From: a virus
Direction: 5' to 3' (one strand)
IMG/VR virus record: IMGVR_UViG_3300020439_001175
Span: 1 to 22,165 of that record
DNA length: 22,165 bases
Shown here in pieces: positions 14,709 through 21,087 of this stretch. Below the pieces are notes generated by a model. It saw nothing but the letters and a program-made list of their open reading frames with translations, made no database searches and was not told where the DNA came from. The translations under genes and the position numbers were made by a program. The stretch's first letter is position 1. Every line of letters begins with the position of its first letter.

Positions 14709-14994
14709 TTTTTTTAACCTCTTCGAGAGCTTCCTTTTCCTCTGCGTCCTGCAATATCTCTTGACGCTCCCGATATTCCAAGACAGTATTAACCTTTTCT
14801 TGTAACCTAATCATATCTTGGTCTAACATTCTAAGCTGGTCAGTCAGCTTTATACTTGCCGTAAACATACGGCCTAGTGCTGGTTTAACTTCACCTGTTA
14901 TGAATTTCCAAACATACCATATGAAGTAACCCATACCTATAGACATAACAACAGGGAATCCAAACTCAGCGATTAATTTAGCTATTTCGCCCAT
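14683..14994 (-). CDS. Small membrane protein with cytoplasmic coiled coil, 103 aa (holin-like candidate)
   Basis: Residues 10-33 form one membrane helix (FGFPVVMSIGMGYFIWYVW). Residues 40-103 are charged and predicted coiled coil, ending in a lysine-rich tail. The layout (short N-terminus, GFP/GIP-type start of the helix, then a long amphipathic tail) recalls BhlA/YvrJ-like holin-related proteins, but I cannot confirm the family. The 97-aa neighbour upstream has the same layout and a similar helix start (VGIPIGTAVVMAFFIYLTLKF), so the two look like paralogs. AAGGGA serves as ribosome site; gap to the neighbour is 4 nt. It directly precedes csgF. Confidence 0.6.
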   Translation of the reverse strand: MGEIAKLIAEFGFPVVMSIGMGYFIWYVWKFITGEVKPALGRMFTASIKLTDQLRMLDQDMIRLQEKVNTVLEYRERQEILQDAEEKEALEEVKKNEKRKTKG

Positions 14995-14998
14995 GATT

Positions 14999-15292
14999 CT
15001 AGTCCCTTCTTGCGTCTATAGTCCCATCCTCTACGAAATTTTCTGCACGTGCGACCCTATCAACTGGGGGCGCTACGTCTAATGCACTACTCACTAATAA
15101 ATCTATACGTATTATGTCGTTGTTCATTACACGTGCCCTAGTTTCGAGCATGGAAATGATATTTTCTGTGGACGCTATTTGACTTAAGACTGAATCAAAA
15201 GTAAATTTTAATGTCAGATAAATGAAGAAAGCCATCACTACCGCAGTCCCGATAGGGATTCCTACTTCACTTAAGAATTGAAATATGTCCAT
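14999..15292 (-). CDS. Small membrane protein, 97 aa, paralog-like to the next gene
   Basis: One predicted membrane helix (residues about 9-30, GIPIGTAVVMAFFIYLTLKF), then a helical region (40-75) and an acidic/basic tail. Same order of elements and similar length as the 103-aa product encoded 4 nt downstream, suggesting an old duplication or a two-component membrane complex such as holin and antiholin. There is no cysteine or lipobox, so an outer-membrane spanin is unlikely. An AGGTG site precedes the ATG at 15292. The 15330-15359 hairpin separates it from the gene upstream. Confidence 0.6.
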   Translation of the reverse strand: MDIFQFLSEVGIPIGTAVVMAFFIYLTLKFTFDSVLSQIASTENIISMLETRARVMNNDIIRIDLLVSSALDVAPPVDRVARAENFVEDGTIDARRD

Positions 15293-15329
15293 ACACCTAT
15301 TTAGGGGAATGGACTTCTAGGAAGGAAGT

Positions 15330-15359
15330 ATTTAGGGCGTTTTTTTCACCGCCCTAAAT
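15330..15359. terminator. Perfect 10-bp hairpin; reads as intrinsic terminator in the plus direction
   Basis: ATTTAGGGCG and CGCCCTAAAT form a perfect 10-bp stem with a 10-nt loop. On the plus strand it is followed by CCTTA and a run of seven T, as in an intrinsic terminator, although no plus-strand gene is evident. On the minus strand it lies 2 nt after the stop of the 90-aa gene and is followed by ACTTCC, with no T-run, so there it is more likely an mRNA 3'-end or processing element. Confidence 0.6.
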
Positions 15360-15361
15360 CC

Positions 15362-15634
15362 TTATTTTTTTCTAATCTGCTTGATGATTTCAGCTTTTGT
15401 TTTAGAAGGTGTAACAACTATATCGTTGTTTTCTGCAAACTCAATGAGTTCTTTTTTTGTGAACTTCATAAGTTTATTAGCAGTAGGTGCTTTAAACACC
15501 TTTTCTTCTTCTACCACTGGTGGTTTGCCCACTGCAGTGTCAACCCAACCATACTTGTCATTCAAGACAAATAATACGGGTACTCCAATCAACAAGATTA
15601 TCAACCAAAATGTAGGTTCCATGATATTCTCCAT
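15362..15634 (-). CDS. Membrane-anchored SAP/HeH-like protein, 86-90 aa
   Basis: Two domains: an N-terminal membrane helix (FWLIILLIGVPVLFVL, near residues 9-24) and, after a proline and glutamate-rich linker, a C-terminal helix-extended-helix segment (KFTKKELIEFAENNDIVV then TKAEIIKQIRKK). The latter has the pattern of SAP/HeH or Rho-N-type nucleic-acid-binding modules, here at a membrane. Two starts are possible: ATG 15634, or ATG 15622, which has GGAG 9 nt upstream and is the better start (86 aa). AATAAATA, one mismatch from the late promoter, lies at 15652-15645. Function unknown; tethering DNA or a protein to the membrane is inference. Confidence 0.65.
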   Translation of the reverse strand: MENIMEPTFWLIILLIGVPVLFVLNDKYGWVDTAVGKPPVVEEEKVFKAPTANKLMKFTKKELIEFAENNDIVVTPSKTKAEIIKQIRKK

Positions 15635-15650
15635 TATTTAAGATTATTTA

Positions 15651-15845
15651 TTACACTAATTTCTCTTCTTTTAGAAGAGTATAAATCCCATAAGCTAAAG
15701 CAGGCCAAGCCAAGAGTTTAACAATCGGTGCGGCCATAAGAACCAACACTGATATACCTATAATCGTAGCACCGTCCCATGAAGTACGTTCTGCGATTCT
15801 GGCTTTTACCCAACCCATTACTAAATCTAGTTTTGCTTTTAACAT
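15651..15845 (-). CDS. Small two-helix membrane protein, 64 aa
   Basis: An N-terminal amphipathic helix (MLKAKLDLVMGWVKARIAER) is followed by TSWDG and two adjacent hydrophobic segments (about residues 27-42 and 44-57) ending in KEEK. This suggests a hairpin membrane protein. I recall similar short proteins with the WVKAR.AERTSWDG pattern in marine T4-like phages, without known function. AGGAG lies about 8 nt before the ATG at 15845. Holin is one possibility on size and topology only. Confidence 0.65.
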   Translation of the reverse strand: MLKAKLDLVMGWVKARIAERTSWDGATIIGISVLVLMAAPIVKLLAWPALAYGIYTLLKEEKLV

Positions 15846-15853
15846 AGATTCTC

Positions 15854-16138
15854 CTATTTAGATTCTAGTTTTTCGATTCTCTTTAACAAGTCATCATACC
15901 CTTCAAAACATTCTAAAGGACATGGTGGGTGAGAATCTTTTTCTAGTTTCTCTATACGTTTTTTGAGCAGTGGATACTTTTCAAACCACCTCTGCTCTTG
16001 TCTGATTATGTCTAATCCAATTTTATCTTCACACCACTTATCTATCTTTAATAGAGTTGGCATCATGAAGTTAAATGCTCCAGTCGTAGCCAACTTGAGC
16101 ACAATACTTCTCAATATTGCTAATAAAAATCCAAACAT
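15854..16138 (-). CDS. Small membrane/coiled-coil protein, 94 aa, first gene of late unit
   Basis: The start is the ATG at 16138 rather than the longer frame to 16192, because a perfect late promoter (16166-16159) lies between them and GAGG sits about 10 nt before this ATG. Residues 1-26 are hydrophobic (GFLLAILRSIVLKLATTGAF), followed by a basic/acidic helical region with two similar RIEKLEK segments flanking a PPCPLECF turn. The two nearby cysteines could bind metal or form a disulfide. No family recognised. It heads the unit that leads to the membrane proteins and curli genes. Confidence 0.65.
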   Translation of the reverse strand: MFGFLLAILRSIVLKLATTGAFNFMMPTLLKIDKWCEDKIGLDIIRQEQRWFEKYPLLKKRIEKLEKDSHPPCPLECFEGYDDLLKRIEKLESK

Positions 16139-16158
16139 GTAATGTATCCTCGTAGGGA

Positions 16159-16166
16159 TATTTATA
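16159..16166 (-). promoter_or_regulatory. T4-type late promoter TATAAATA
   Basis: A perfect 8-nt match to the T4 late promoter -10 element, directly after the regA stop codon. Transcription would start near 16152, giving a leader of about 14 nt with GAGG before the 94-aa gene. No other strong promoter precedes the small membrane-protein and curli genes, so this probably makes them late genes. Confidence 0.75.
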
Positions 16167-16583
16167 CTATTCGGGTGCTTTATTATTACCAATATTGTAT
16201 TTAGGTGTAAGAATCCACTCCTTTTTCTCTTTAAAAGGAATGATTTTAATCTGTGAAAGTGGTGCGATAGGTTCTTTGATACTGTCAGGATTAACTACTT
16301 TAAGTAGATTCCACTGCTGTAAAAGGTTAATAATAGTATTCCTTCTACCAATATCATTCTCGTCTAGGTTACTAGGTTTACCGTCCAGTATGAATAGTTC
16401 TTTGAAGTGGGTTATGTAATACTTCCCACGTTTGTGTAGGATATGGCAAGACTGATATAGTTCTTGTTCTTTACGTGACGCTACACCAATCCTAGTGAGA
16501 GTCTCACGTATCTTTAAAAAATCGTCTTTTTCGGGGAATGTAACTTCGATTAAGTCTTTGACTTCACTCTCATAACTTTCCAT
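16167..16583 (-). CDS. regA: RegA translational repressor
   Basis: Sequence-specific mRNA-binding repressor that blocks translation of early and middle phage messages by covering their initiation regions. The match to T4 RegA is strong: IEVTFPEKDDFLKIRETLTRIGVA, LYQSCHILHKRGKYYITHFKELF, DENDIGRRNTI, and EWILTPKYNIGN near the C-terminus. The start is probably the ATG at 16583 (138 aa), with AAGG upstream; a GTG at 16595 would add four residues. It overlaps the end of gp62 by 14 nt, and the 45-44-62-regA order of T4 is preserved with insertions. Its likely targets include the gp45 and gp44 initiation regions of this unit. Confidence 0.95.
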   Translation of the reverse strand: MESYESEVKDLIEVTFPEKDDFLKIRETLTRIGVASRKEQELYQSCHILHKRGKYYITHFKELFILDGKPSNLDENDIGRRNTIINLLQQWNLLKVVNPDSIKEPIAPLSQIKIIPFKEKKEWILTPKYNIGNNKAPE

Positions 16584-16968
16584 TATCCTTGCCACCTTTT
16601 GTCATTCTTTTTTTCAATTCACGAACCTGCTTATCAGTAAGAACTTCCAAATATTCCTTTGCTTTTAAGTTACTTACTTGATAGTAGTCCTTGATTGTAT
16701 CTAACTTTTTACTAATATAGGGTTTAGACCAAGTTGAAAATCTTTGTCTTTTCCTTAGTATATTTAGATAAAAAAGGTATTGAAGGCGGTTATCTACACC
16801 ATGACGTATGTTCATTTCGTTTGCAAAATAAACTGCGTCTTGGTGATAGGATAATGCTTTATTAGTTATGAATGGTGCATACTGCTTCTCGGCAATATCG
16901 TCCACCATAATATCTTTTTTGGTATGGGATACAGATTTAACAAAATCAAACGGGTTAGTTTTTTTCAC
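16570..16968 (-). CDS. 62: Clamp-loader small subunit gp62
   Basis: The non-ATPase subunit of the clamp loader, which with four gp44 copies opens the gp45 ring and places it on primer-template DNA. The 132-aa protein matches the marine-phage form of gp62: NPFDFVKSVSHTKKDIM at the start, ALSYHQDAVYFANEMN, LRKRQRFSTWSKP, and a basic C-terminus. It is shorter than T4 gp62 (187 aa). The start is GTG (16968), overlapping the upstream stop (GTGA) with AAGG about 9 nt before. Its place just upstream of regA supports the call. Confidence 0.9.
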   Translation of the reverse strand: MKKTNPFDFVKSVSHTKKDIMVDDIAEKQYAPFITNKALSYHQDAVYFANEMNIRHGVDNRLQYLFYLNILRKRQRFSTWSKPYISKKLDTIKDYYQVSNLKAKEYLEVLTDKQVRELKKRMTKGGKDNGKL

Positions 16969-17237
16969 GTATGCCTTCTAAAAGAATCTACAAGTGCTTG
17001 ACCTTTCAATTCTTCTCCAAATTTGTATACCACTTTTCCATTTTGTTCTCTTACAGTTAAGCCACTATTAAATGTGGTATCAGTGACATAACCTTTATCG
17101 AGAAATTTTTTGGATTCTTTTGTTTCATAGTGCATAGAATACAACCTATGTACTTGTAAGGTATGTACTCCTTTCGCCCACTCTTCTGCTTCGAGAAGTT
17201 CACGTTGACGTTGCACTATTTCATCAAACTCACTCAT
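16965..17237 (-). CDS. Hypothetical protein, 90 aa, within the clamp-loader unit
   Basis: Small soluble protein with a helical N-terminus (EFDEIVQRQRELLEAEEWAKG) and a beta-rich remainder (YVTDTTFNSGLTVREQNGKVVYKFG). No cysteine, signal peptide or membrane segment. Not recognised. ATGA overlap with the peroxiredoxin stop and GTGA overlap with gp62 place it firmly in the unit. T4 has no counterpart between genes 44 and 62. Confidence 0.65.
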   Translation of the reverse strand: MSEFDEIVQRQRELLEAEEWAKGVHTLQVHRLYSMHYETKESKKFLDKGYVTDTTFNSGLTVREQNGKVVYKFGEELKGQALVDSFRRHT

Positions 17238-17764
17238 GCAACGAAGTCATCTCCCTCGTTCCATTCACAACCAGTCAGTCCACCAGCTTGAATTGCTTTC
17301 AAAGTTCTAAGAACTTCTTGAGCATTTCTACCAGTGTCTAATCCATTAACTGACACGTGTTGAATAACTCTATCTTTATCAAAGATAAATGTTGCACGAT
17401 TACAGACACCTTCCTCAGCATTAACAATGCCAAGTTCAGAAGATAACTTAAGTCCACAATCAGCCGCAAGTGTGTGTTTGATTTCTCTAATCACACCATT
17501 CGCTTGTTTCCAAGCAGACTTACAGAATTCATTATCACCCGAAATACCAATTACGTTTGCGTGGTCAACTAATATGTCCATACCAGCAATCTCAGTTGGG
17601 CAGATGAAGGTAAAGTCTTTTGGATAAAAATAGACTACCGTCCAATCATGTTTAAGGGGCTGATACCCTTCAACGATTTCAACTTCAACGAAGTCGTTGT
17701 TAGCGTCAATTCCATTCAGTTTACAAGGTGGGAATTGGTCACCTACTGTTAACATTCCTAACAT
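17234..17764 (-). CDS. Peroxiredoxin, AhpC/2-Cys type
   Basis: Thiol peroxidase that reduces hydrogen peroxide and organic peroxides. The peroxidatic motif YPKDFTFICPTE contains C55, with P48 and T52 in the family PxxxTxxC arrangement. The resolving cysteine C166 lies in GGLTGCEWNEGDD, as in 2-Cys AhpC proteins. At 176 aa it is full length. Extra cysteines occur at 14, 81, 103 and 121. No reductase partner is encoded here, so it must use host thioredoxin- or AhpD-type donors. The ATG at 17764 overlaps the gp44 stop (TAATG) with AGGAG upstream. Its place between gp44 and gp62 is unusual: a redox gene embedded in the replisome unit. Probably an auxiliary gene against oxidative stress during infection. 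Confidence 0.92.
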   Translation of the reverse strand: MLGMLTVGDQFPPCKLNGIDANNDFVEVEIVEGYQPLKHDWTVVYFYPKDFTFICPTEIAGMDILVDHANVIGISGDNEFCKSAWKQANGVIREIKHTLAADCGLKLSSELGIVNAEEGVCNRATFIFDKDRVIQHVSVNGLDTGRNAQEVLRTLKAIQAGGLTGCEWNEGDDFVA

Positions 17765-18711
17765 TACTTACTCCTAAATGTACACTCACTCATAATCTCA
17801 GTCAAACATGCCACAAGATTGACCTCAGTATCAGCCGCAAATGCGGATTTGTATTGATAGTCTGCTATGATTAAAACACAGGCAGGTATCGAGGCAGGTT
17901 CGAGTTTATGCTCGAGTGCGTTAAATATCTTTCTATACATTACAGACAAGTCATTGTCGGAATTCTCTCCGACCCATTTACGCATTTCAGTCCACTTCTT
18001 TTCTTTGAGTGTATTTATCAATGGCGTAATCTTCTCTTCTGCAAGAGTAGAAAGTAATCCAGTATCGATTTCACCACCGATACCGTATCTTTGAACCTCA
18101 TTTAGACAACGTCTAAAGTCGGGAAAAAATTTCATGATAAGTTCAGCAAGTACGTCTTGGTTGAACTTAATTTCCTCTAGTGTACAAATCTCCATAAGTC
18201 TTGCGAGGAATACACTTGCAAGTCTAGGTTTCTCACTATTAGGAATCTTGAAGTCAATCACAGTACATCTTGAATGCAAAGGATTGATAATTCTGTTTTT
18301 GAAATTACAAGTCATAATGAACCTGCAATTAGAACTAAACTCTTCAATGAATCCACGCAGGGCAGGTTGAACAGATTCGGCACTAATGTAGTCTGCTTCG
18401 TCTAGAATAACTACTTTAGGGCCACCTGCCAAACTGGTGGTGGAGGCAAAGTTTTTGATTTTAGTTCTTAAGGTATCAATCAATCTACCTTCATCAGAAC
18501 CGTTAATTACAATGTAGTCTGCACCAAGTTCATTACAAAGTGCCTTCGCTACAGTTGTTTTACCACAACCTGCAGTACCATTTAACATTAGATTAGGAAT
18601 CTCACCCGTTTCTACAATGTCTTTGAATGTGGCTTGCAGGTCACTTGGAAGTATACAATCGTCAATTTTTTGAGGACGATACTTCTCTACAAATAAAAAT
18701 TCATTGTTCAT
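17764..18711 (-). CDS. 44: Clamp-loader ATPase gp44
   Basis: AAA+ ATPase subunit of the clamp loader, 315 aa (T4: 319). Walker A GTAGCGKT at residues 45-52, Walker B VVILDEAD at 100-107, sensor region FIMTCNFKNRI, and the SRC motif at 147-149 that carries the trans-acting arginine. The N-terminal FVEKYRPQKIDDC is characteristic of clamp loaders. It works with gp62 and gp45. The ATG at 18711 is preceded by AATGAGACTATATT, which resembles the initiation region of T4 gene 44 that RegA binds. A structured RNA region lies 23 nt further upstream. Its stop is fused to the peroxiredoxin start. Confidence 0.96.
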   Translation of the reverse strand: MNNEFLFVEKYRPQKIDDCILPSDLQATFKDIVETGEIPNLMLNGTAGCGKTTVAKALCNELGADYIVINGSDEGRLIDTLRTKIKNFASTTSLAGGPKVVILDEADYISAESVQPALRGFIEEFSSNCRFIMTCNFKNRIINPLHSRCTVIDFKIPNSEKPRLASVFLARLMEICTLEEIKFNQDVLAELIMKFFPDFRRCLNEVQRYGIGGEIDTGLLSTLAEEKITPLINTLKEKKWTEMRKWVGENSDNDLSVMYRKIFNALEHKLEPASIPACVLIIADYQYKSAFAADTEVNLVACLTEIMSECTFRSK

Positions 18712-18733
18712 AATATAGTCTCATTAAAAGGTT

Positions 18734-18794
18734 GTAAAATCCCCACCGATTTTACGGCGTGACCCACCCTAGTTGTGTGATGAGAAGGGGTCAC
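18734..18794 (-). ncRNA. Structured intergenic RNA between gp45 and gp44 (candidate)
   Basis: The 137-nt gap 18712-18848 contains a GC-enriched block that stands out from the AT-rich surroundings. Two perfect stems lie side by side: GTGACCC/GGGTCAC (18794-18788 with 18765-18759, 22-nt loop) and, 3 nt later, GTAAAATC/GATTTTAC (18755-18748 with 18741-18734, 6-nt loop GGTGGG). A smaller hairpin (18843-18856) spans the gp45 stop. The block may be a 5'-leader element controlling gp44, an mRNA processing site or a small RNA. A 37-codon frame (18821-18708, ending in ATGA overlap with gp44) also crosses it, but it has no ribosome site and atypical codons. I recognise no known riboswitch class. Confidence 0.5.
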
Positions 18795-18848
18795 TCCCGA
18801 AAGTATTACAGAGACTGGCATAACACTAACACAGTATTATATATGCCT

Positions 18849-19514
18849 TTAGGCATTATATTTTGAATCAGGTTCCAGTGCAATAAAATACTCTAGGTCA
18901 ATATCCTTGTTTTTGAAATGGGATATACCTTTACTTGATACAGATACTGTATAGTTACCTGCAAGAACTTTTAGGTTCTCAATCTTAAAGTTCATAGAGA
19001 ACGTAGCACCATTTCCAGTGCCCACGATTCTACTGAACGTGTTTGTAGTCGAGTTCTTCTTATCCTTAACAGTCAATGAAATATTTGTACCGTCAGATTC
19101 AAGAACTAAATCAGTTACACCCAAAACACTTGACGCTTTGTTCAAGTCATTCAGTAATGTGCTACTGATATCGAATACAATTTCTGCCTCTGGCATCGTA
19201 ATCATTTTCTCAGGCGAAGTCACCATTCCTTCTGAAGCATAGAAATATGACATTGACGAATTGTTATCCGTAATCGTCATAGCTGCGTCATTGAATTGAA
19301 AGTCAGGGTCTTCAAATAAAGACGTTGCACCCAAAAATTCAGGCAGGTTATATACAGAAAATCCTTGGGGGAACGATTCGTTTACCGTTGCAACCGCAAG
19401 AATGTTTTTCATATTAGAGATAGTCTCTAATTTGTTTCCAGCATTTACTTTAATGCCAGAGTTAATTGTTGCGAAGTTTTTTAGAACTTCCTTAGTTTCA
19501 TTACTAATCTTCAT
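18849..19514 (-). CDS. 45: Sliding clamp gp45
   Basis: Trimeric ring that holds DNA polymerase on DNA and, in T4, also activates late transcription. The 221-aa protein closely follows T4 gp45 (228 aa): MKISNETKEVLKNFATINSG at the start, a C-terminal LKVLAGNYTVSVSSKG segment equivalent to T4 MQPGNYKLLLWAKG, and the ending FIALEPDSKYNA. The ATG at 19514 is chosen over one at 19535, because it matches the T4 start and has AGGAG upstream. That site lies within the last codons of the DUF3310 gene (11-nt overlap). Two late promoters in the window fit a clamp-linked late system, although the late factors themselves are not encoded here. Confidence 0.94.
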   Translation of the reverse strand: MKISNETKEVLKNFATINSGIKVNAGNKLETISNMKNILAVATVNESFPQGFSVYNLPEFLGATSLFEDPDFQFNDAAMTITDNNSSMSYFYASEGMVTSPEKMITMPEAEIVFDISSTLLNDLNKASSVLGVTDLVLESDGTNISLTVKDKKNSTTNTFSRIVGTGNGATFSMNFKIENLKVLAGNYTVSVSSKGISHFKNKDIDLEYFIALEPDSKYNA

Positions 19515-19788
19515 CACTTTGTAGTCTCCTATCATGATTGTTTAGAGCAAGGAATCCATAGTGGATTACTTTCAAAAGGTCTGCTCTGTTATACCCATCT
19601 TTTTTTCCGTATCGTTGTGCATATTTCATAATGTTCCCGATACAAAATCCCTCACCATGACCACTGTCCATAATAAATTCAGTCGCCTGAAACTTGTTAT
19701 GACTATAGTGTTGGTCATAAGTCTTGTCTATATACGAAGAGAACTCCTTTAAGAGTTCTCTCTCGTTGTATTTGTAATTAATACTCAT
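19504..19788 (-). CDS. DUF3310-family protein, 94 aa
   Basis: A short phage protein whose C-terminal half carries the DUF3310 signature: FCIGNIMKYAQRYGKKDGYNRADLLKVIHYGFLAL. The family is common in phages, sometimes labelled nucleotide kinase-like, but has no established activity that I can name with confidence. Soluble, histidine and aspartate rich, no signal peptide. It is the first gene of the gp45-gp44-gp62-regA unit: TATAAT ends 6 nt before its ATG and no Shine-Dalgarno sequence is visible, so it is probably translated from a leaderless message. Confidence 0.8.
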   Translation of the reverse strand: MSINYKYNERELLKEFSSYIDKTYDQHYSHNKFQATEFIMDSGHGEGFCIGNIMKYAQRYGKKDGYNRADLLKVIHYGFLALNNHDRRLQSDED

Positions 19789-19794
19789 ACCATT

Positions 19795-19833
19795 ATTATA
19801 GGTCTAGAAGTCATTTTCGTCTAGAGGGTTTTC
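19795..19833 (-). promoter_or_regulatory. Bipartite promoter for the DUF3310-gp45 unit (GAAAACCCTCT-N22-TATAAT)
   Basis: GAAAACCCTCT (19833-19823) lies inside the last codons of the CobS-like gene, followed by exactly 22 nt and TATAAT (19800-19795), then 6 nt to the ATG. That the box is kept inside a coding region, with the same spacing as at the other sites, strengthens the case that it is a real element. Confidence 0.65.
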
Positions 19834-21087
19834 AGAATTTTCTTCTGAACCCTCTTCCGCAACCTCTTCAAGAGGGTTAACACCAGCGTCAACCTTAGTG
19901 TAGAGGTCTAAGATAGAGACTCTAGTCTCTTCATCGAACCTTGAAATGCACATTTCAATGGACTTGAGTTTGTCACCAAACATTCTGAAAGCATTCACAA
20001 TGTGAACCAGTCTTCTAGTAGTCACGACATCATCAATCGCACCTTCGTAGAAGGTCTTTCTGATTACGTCCGCCCAGTCAACCAACTTCTCACAGAAGTC
20101 CATGTCAACATCACCAGTCAGAGCCATTTCCTTAGAAAGGATTTTTCTCTCAGTAACCACTGGTGGGTATTCTTGTTGCATTGTGACCGCAAATCTTTCA
20201 AGCATTGCTTCGTTCATGATTTGAGTCCCAACAAACTTACCATCGTCAGAACCTTGACCTTTGGTATTTGCAGTAGCAAGGATAGTGAACCCTTCAGCAG
20301 GAGTCACCCACTCACCAGTTTTCTTGATTAGGTAACCTTTACCTTCAAGAACTGATTGAAGACACATCAACTTGTTTGAACCCAAGTCAACTTCGTCAAG
20401 AAGAAGGACAGCACCTTTTCTCATTGCCTTGATAACAGGGCCTTCTCTGTAGACAATGTTACCATTGACAAGAGTGTGACCACCCATTAAATCATCTTCA
20501 TCAGTCTCAATCGTAATGTTGACCCTGTAAAGTTCTCTCTTCAATTGAGCACAAACTTGTTCAACCATTAGAGTCTTACCATTTCCTGAAAGACCAGTTA
20601 CGAAAACTGGGAAGAAAATTTTAGACTTGATAATGTTTTTGACATCAGCAAAGTGTCCAAAAGGAACATAGTTAGACATTTTCTCAGGAATGATTTTGAC
20701 ATCGTCATTCAAGATATTGATATCTGCCATTTCAGTCTTCATAGCGACTGGTGACTGCTGGGGTTTTGCAACCGCAGGAATCGGAGCAGGTTTCGCTGGT
20801 GCGATAGGAACCACATTCTCAGGTTCGTATCCACCGTTGTAACCATTCACAACCGCTTCAAGATTGAAAATCGTACCTGAATCGGTACTCTCTTTGAACG
20901 GATACCTTTTGGTATTGTTCAACCAGTAAGGCACGTGTCCTAGAACTTCAATCTCCTCTTTGGTGAATGAAGTCTGATTAGGATACTTACCTATAAGTCC
21001 TTCTAGGAATTCCTTCCTATCAGGAGTGTAATGAAACATTTTCCCGTCAACGGAAATTGATTCATTCTTATCATAAGATGCACTCAT
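19804..21087 (-). CDS. cobS-like: CobS/MoxR-like AAA+ ATPase
   Basis: A 427-aa AAA+ ATPase of the type called cobS in marine T4-like phages; those genes are widespread there and their true role (cobalt chelation or MoxR-type remodelling) is unsettled. Walker A GLSGNGKT at 165-172, Walker B AVLLLDEVD at 226-234, sensor ILATANT near 269-275, and arginine finger in MLERF (R298). An N-terminal domain (1-90) and a proline/alanine-rich linker (93-113) precede the ATPase core; the C-terminal tail is strongly acidic. AGGAG precedes the ATG at 21087. A VWA/CobT-like gene lies just upstream, the usual partner of MoxR ATPases, so the two may form a chaperone or chelatase-like complex. Confidence 0.9.
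   Translation of the reverse strand: MSASYDKNESISVDGKMFHYTPDRKEFLEGLIGKYPNQTSFTKEEIEVLGHVPYWLNNTKRYPFKESTDSGTIFNLEAVVNGYNGGYEPENVVPIAPAKPAPIPAVAKPQQSPVAMKTEMADINILNDDVKIIPEKMSNYVPFGHFADVKNIIKSKIFFPVFVTGLSGNGKTLMVEQVCAQLKRELYRVNITIETDEDDLMGGHTLVNGNIVYREGPVIKAMRKGAVLLLDEVDLGSNKLMCLQSVLEGKGYLIKKTGEWVTPAEGFTILATANTKGQGSDDGKFVGTQIMNEAMLERFAVTMQQEYPPVVTERKILSKEMALTGDVDMDFCEKLVDWADVIRKTFYEGAIDDVVTTRRLVHIVNAFRMFGDKLKSIEMCISRFDEETRVSILDLYTKVDAGVNPLEEVAEEGSEENSENPLDENDF

Noticed and set aside
16139-16192. Longer start for the 94-aa membrane protein
   Set aside because: The late promoter lies between the two starts, and only ATG 16138 has a ribosome site.
19865-19885. Another AACCCTCT box inside the CobS-like gene
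   Set aside because: No -10 element follows at 22-23 nt.
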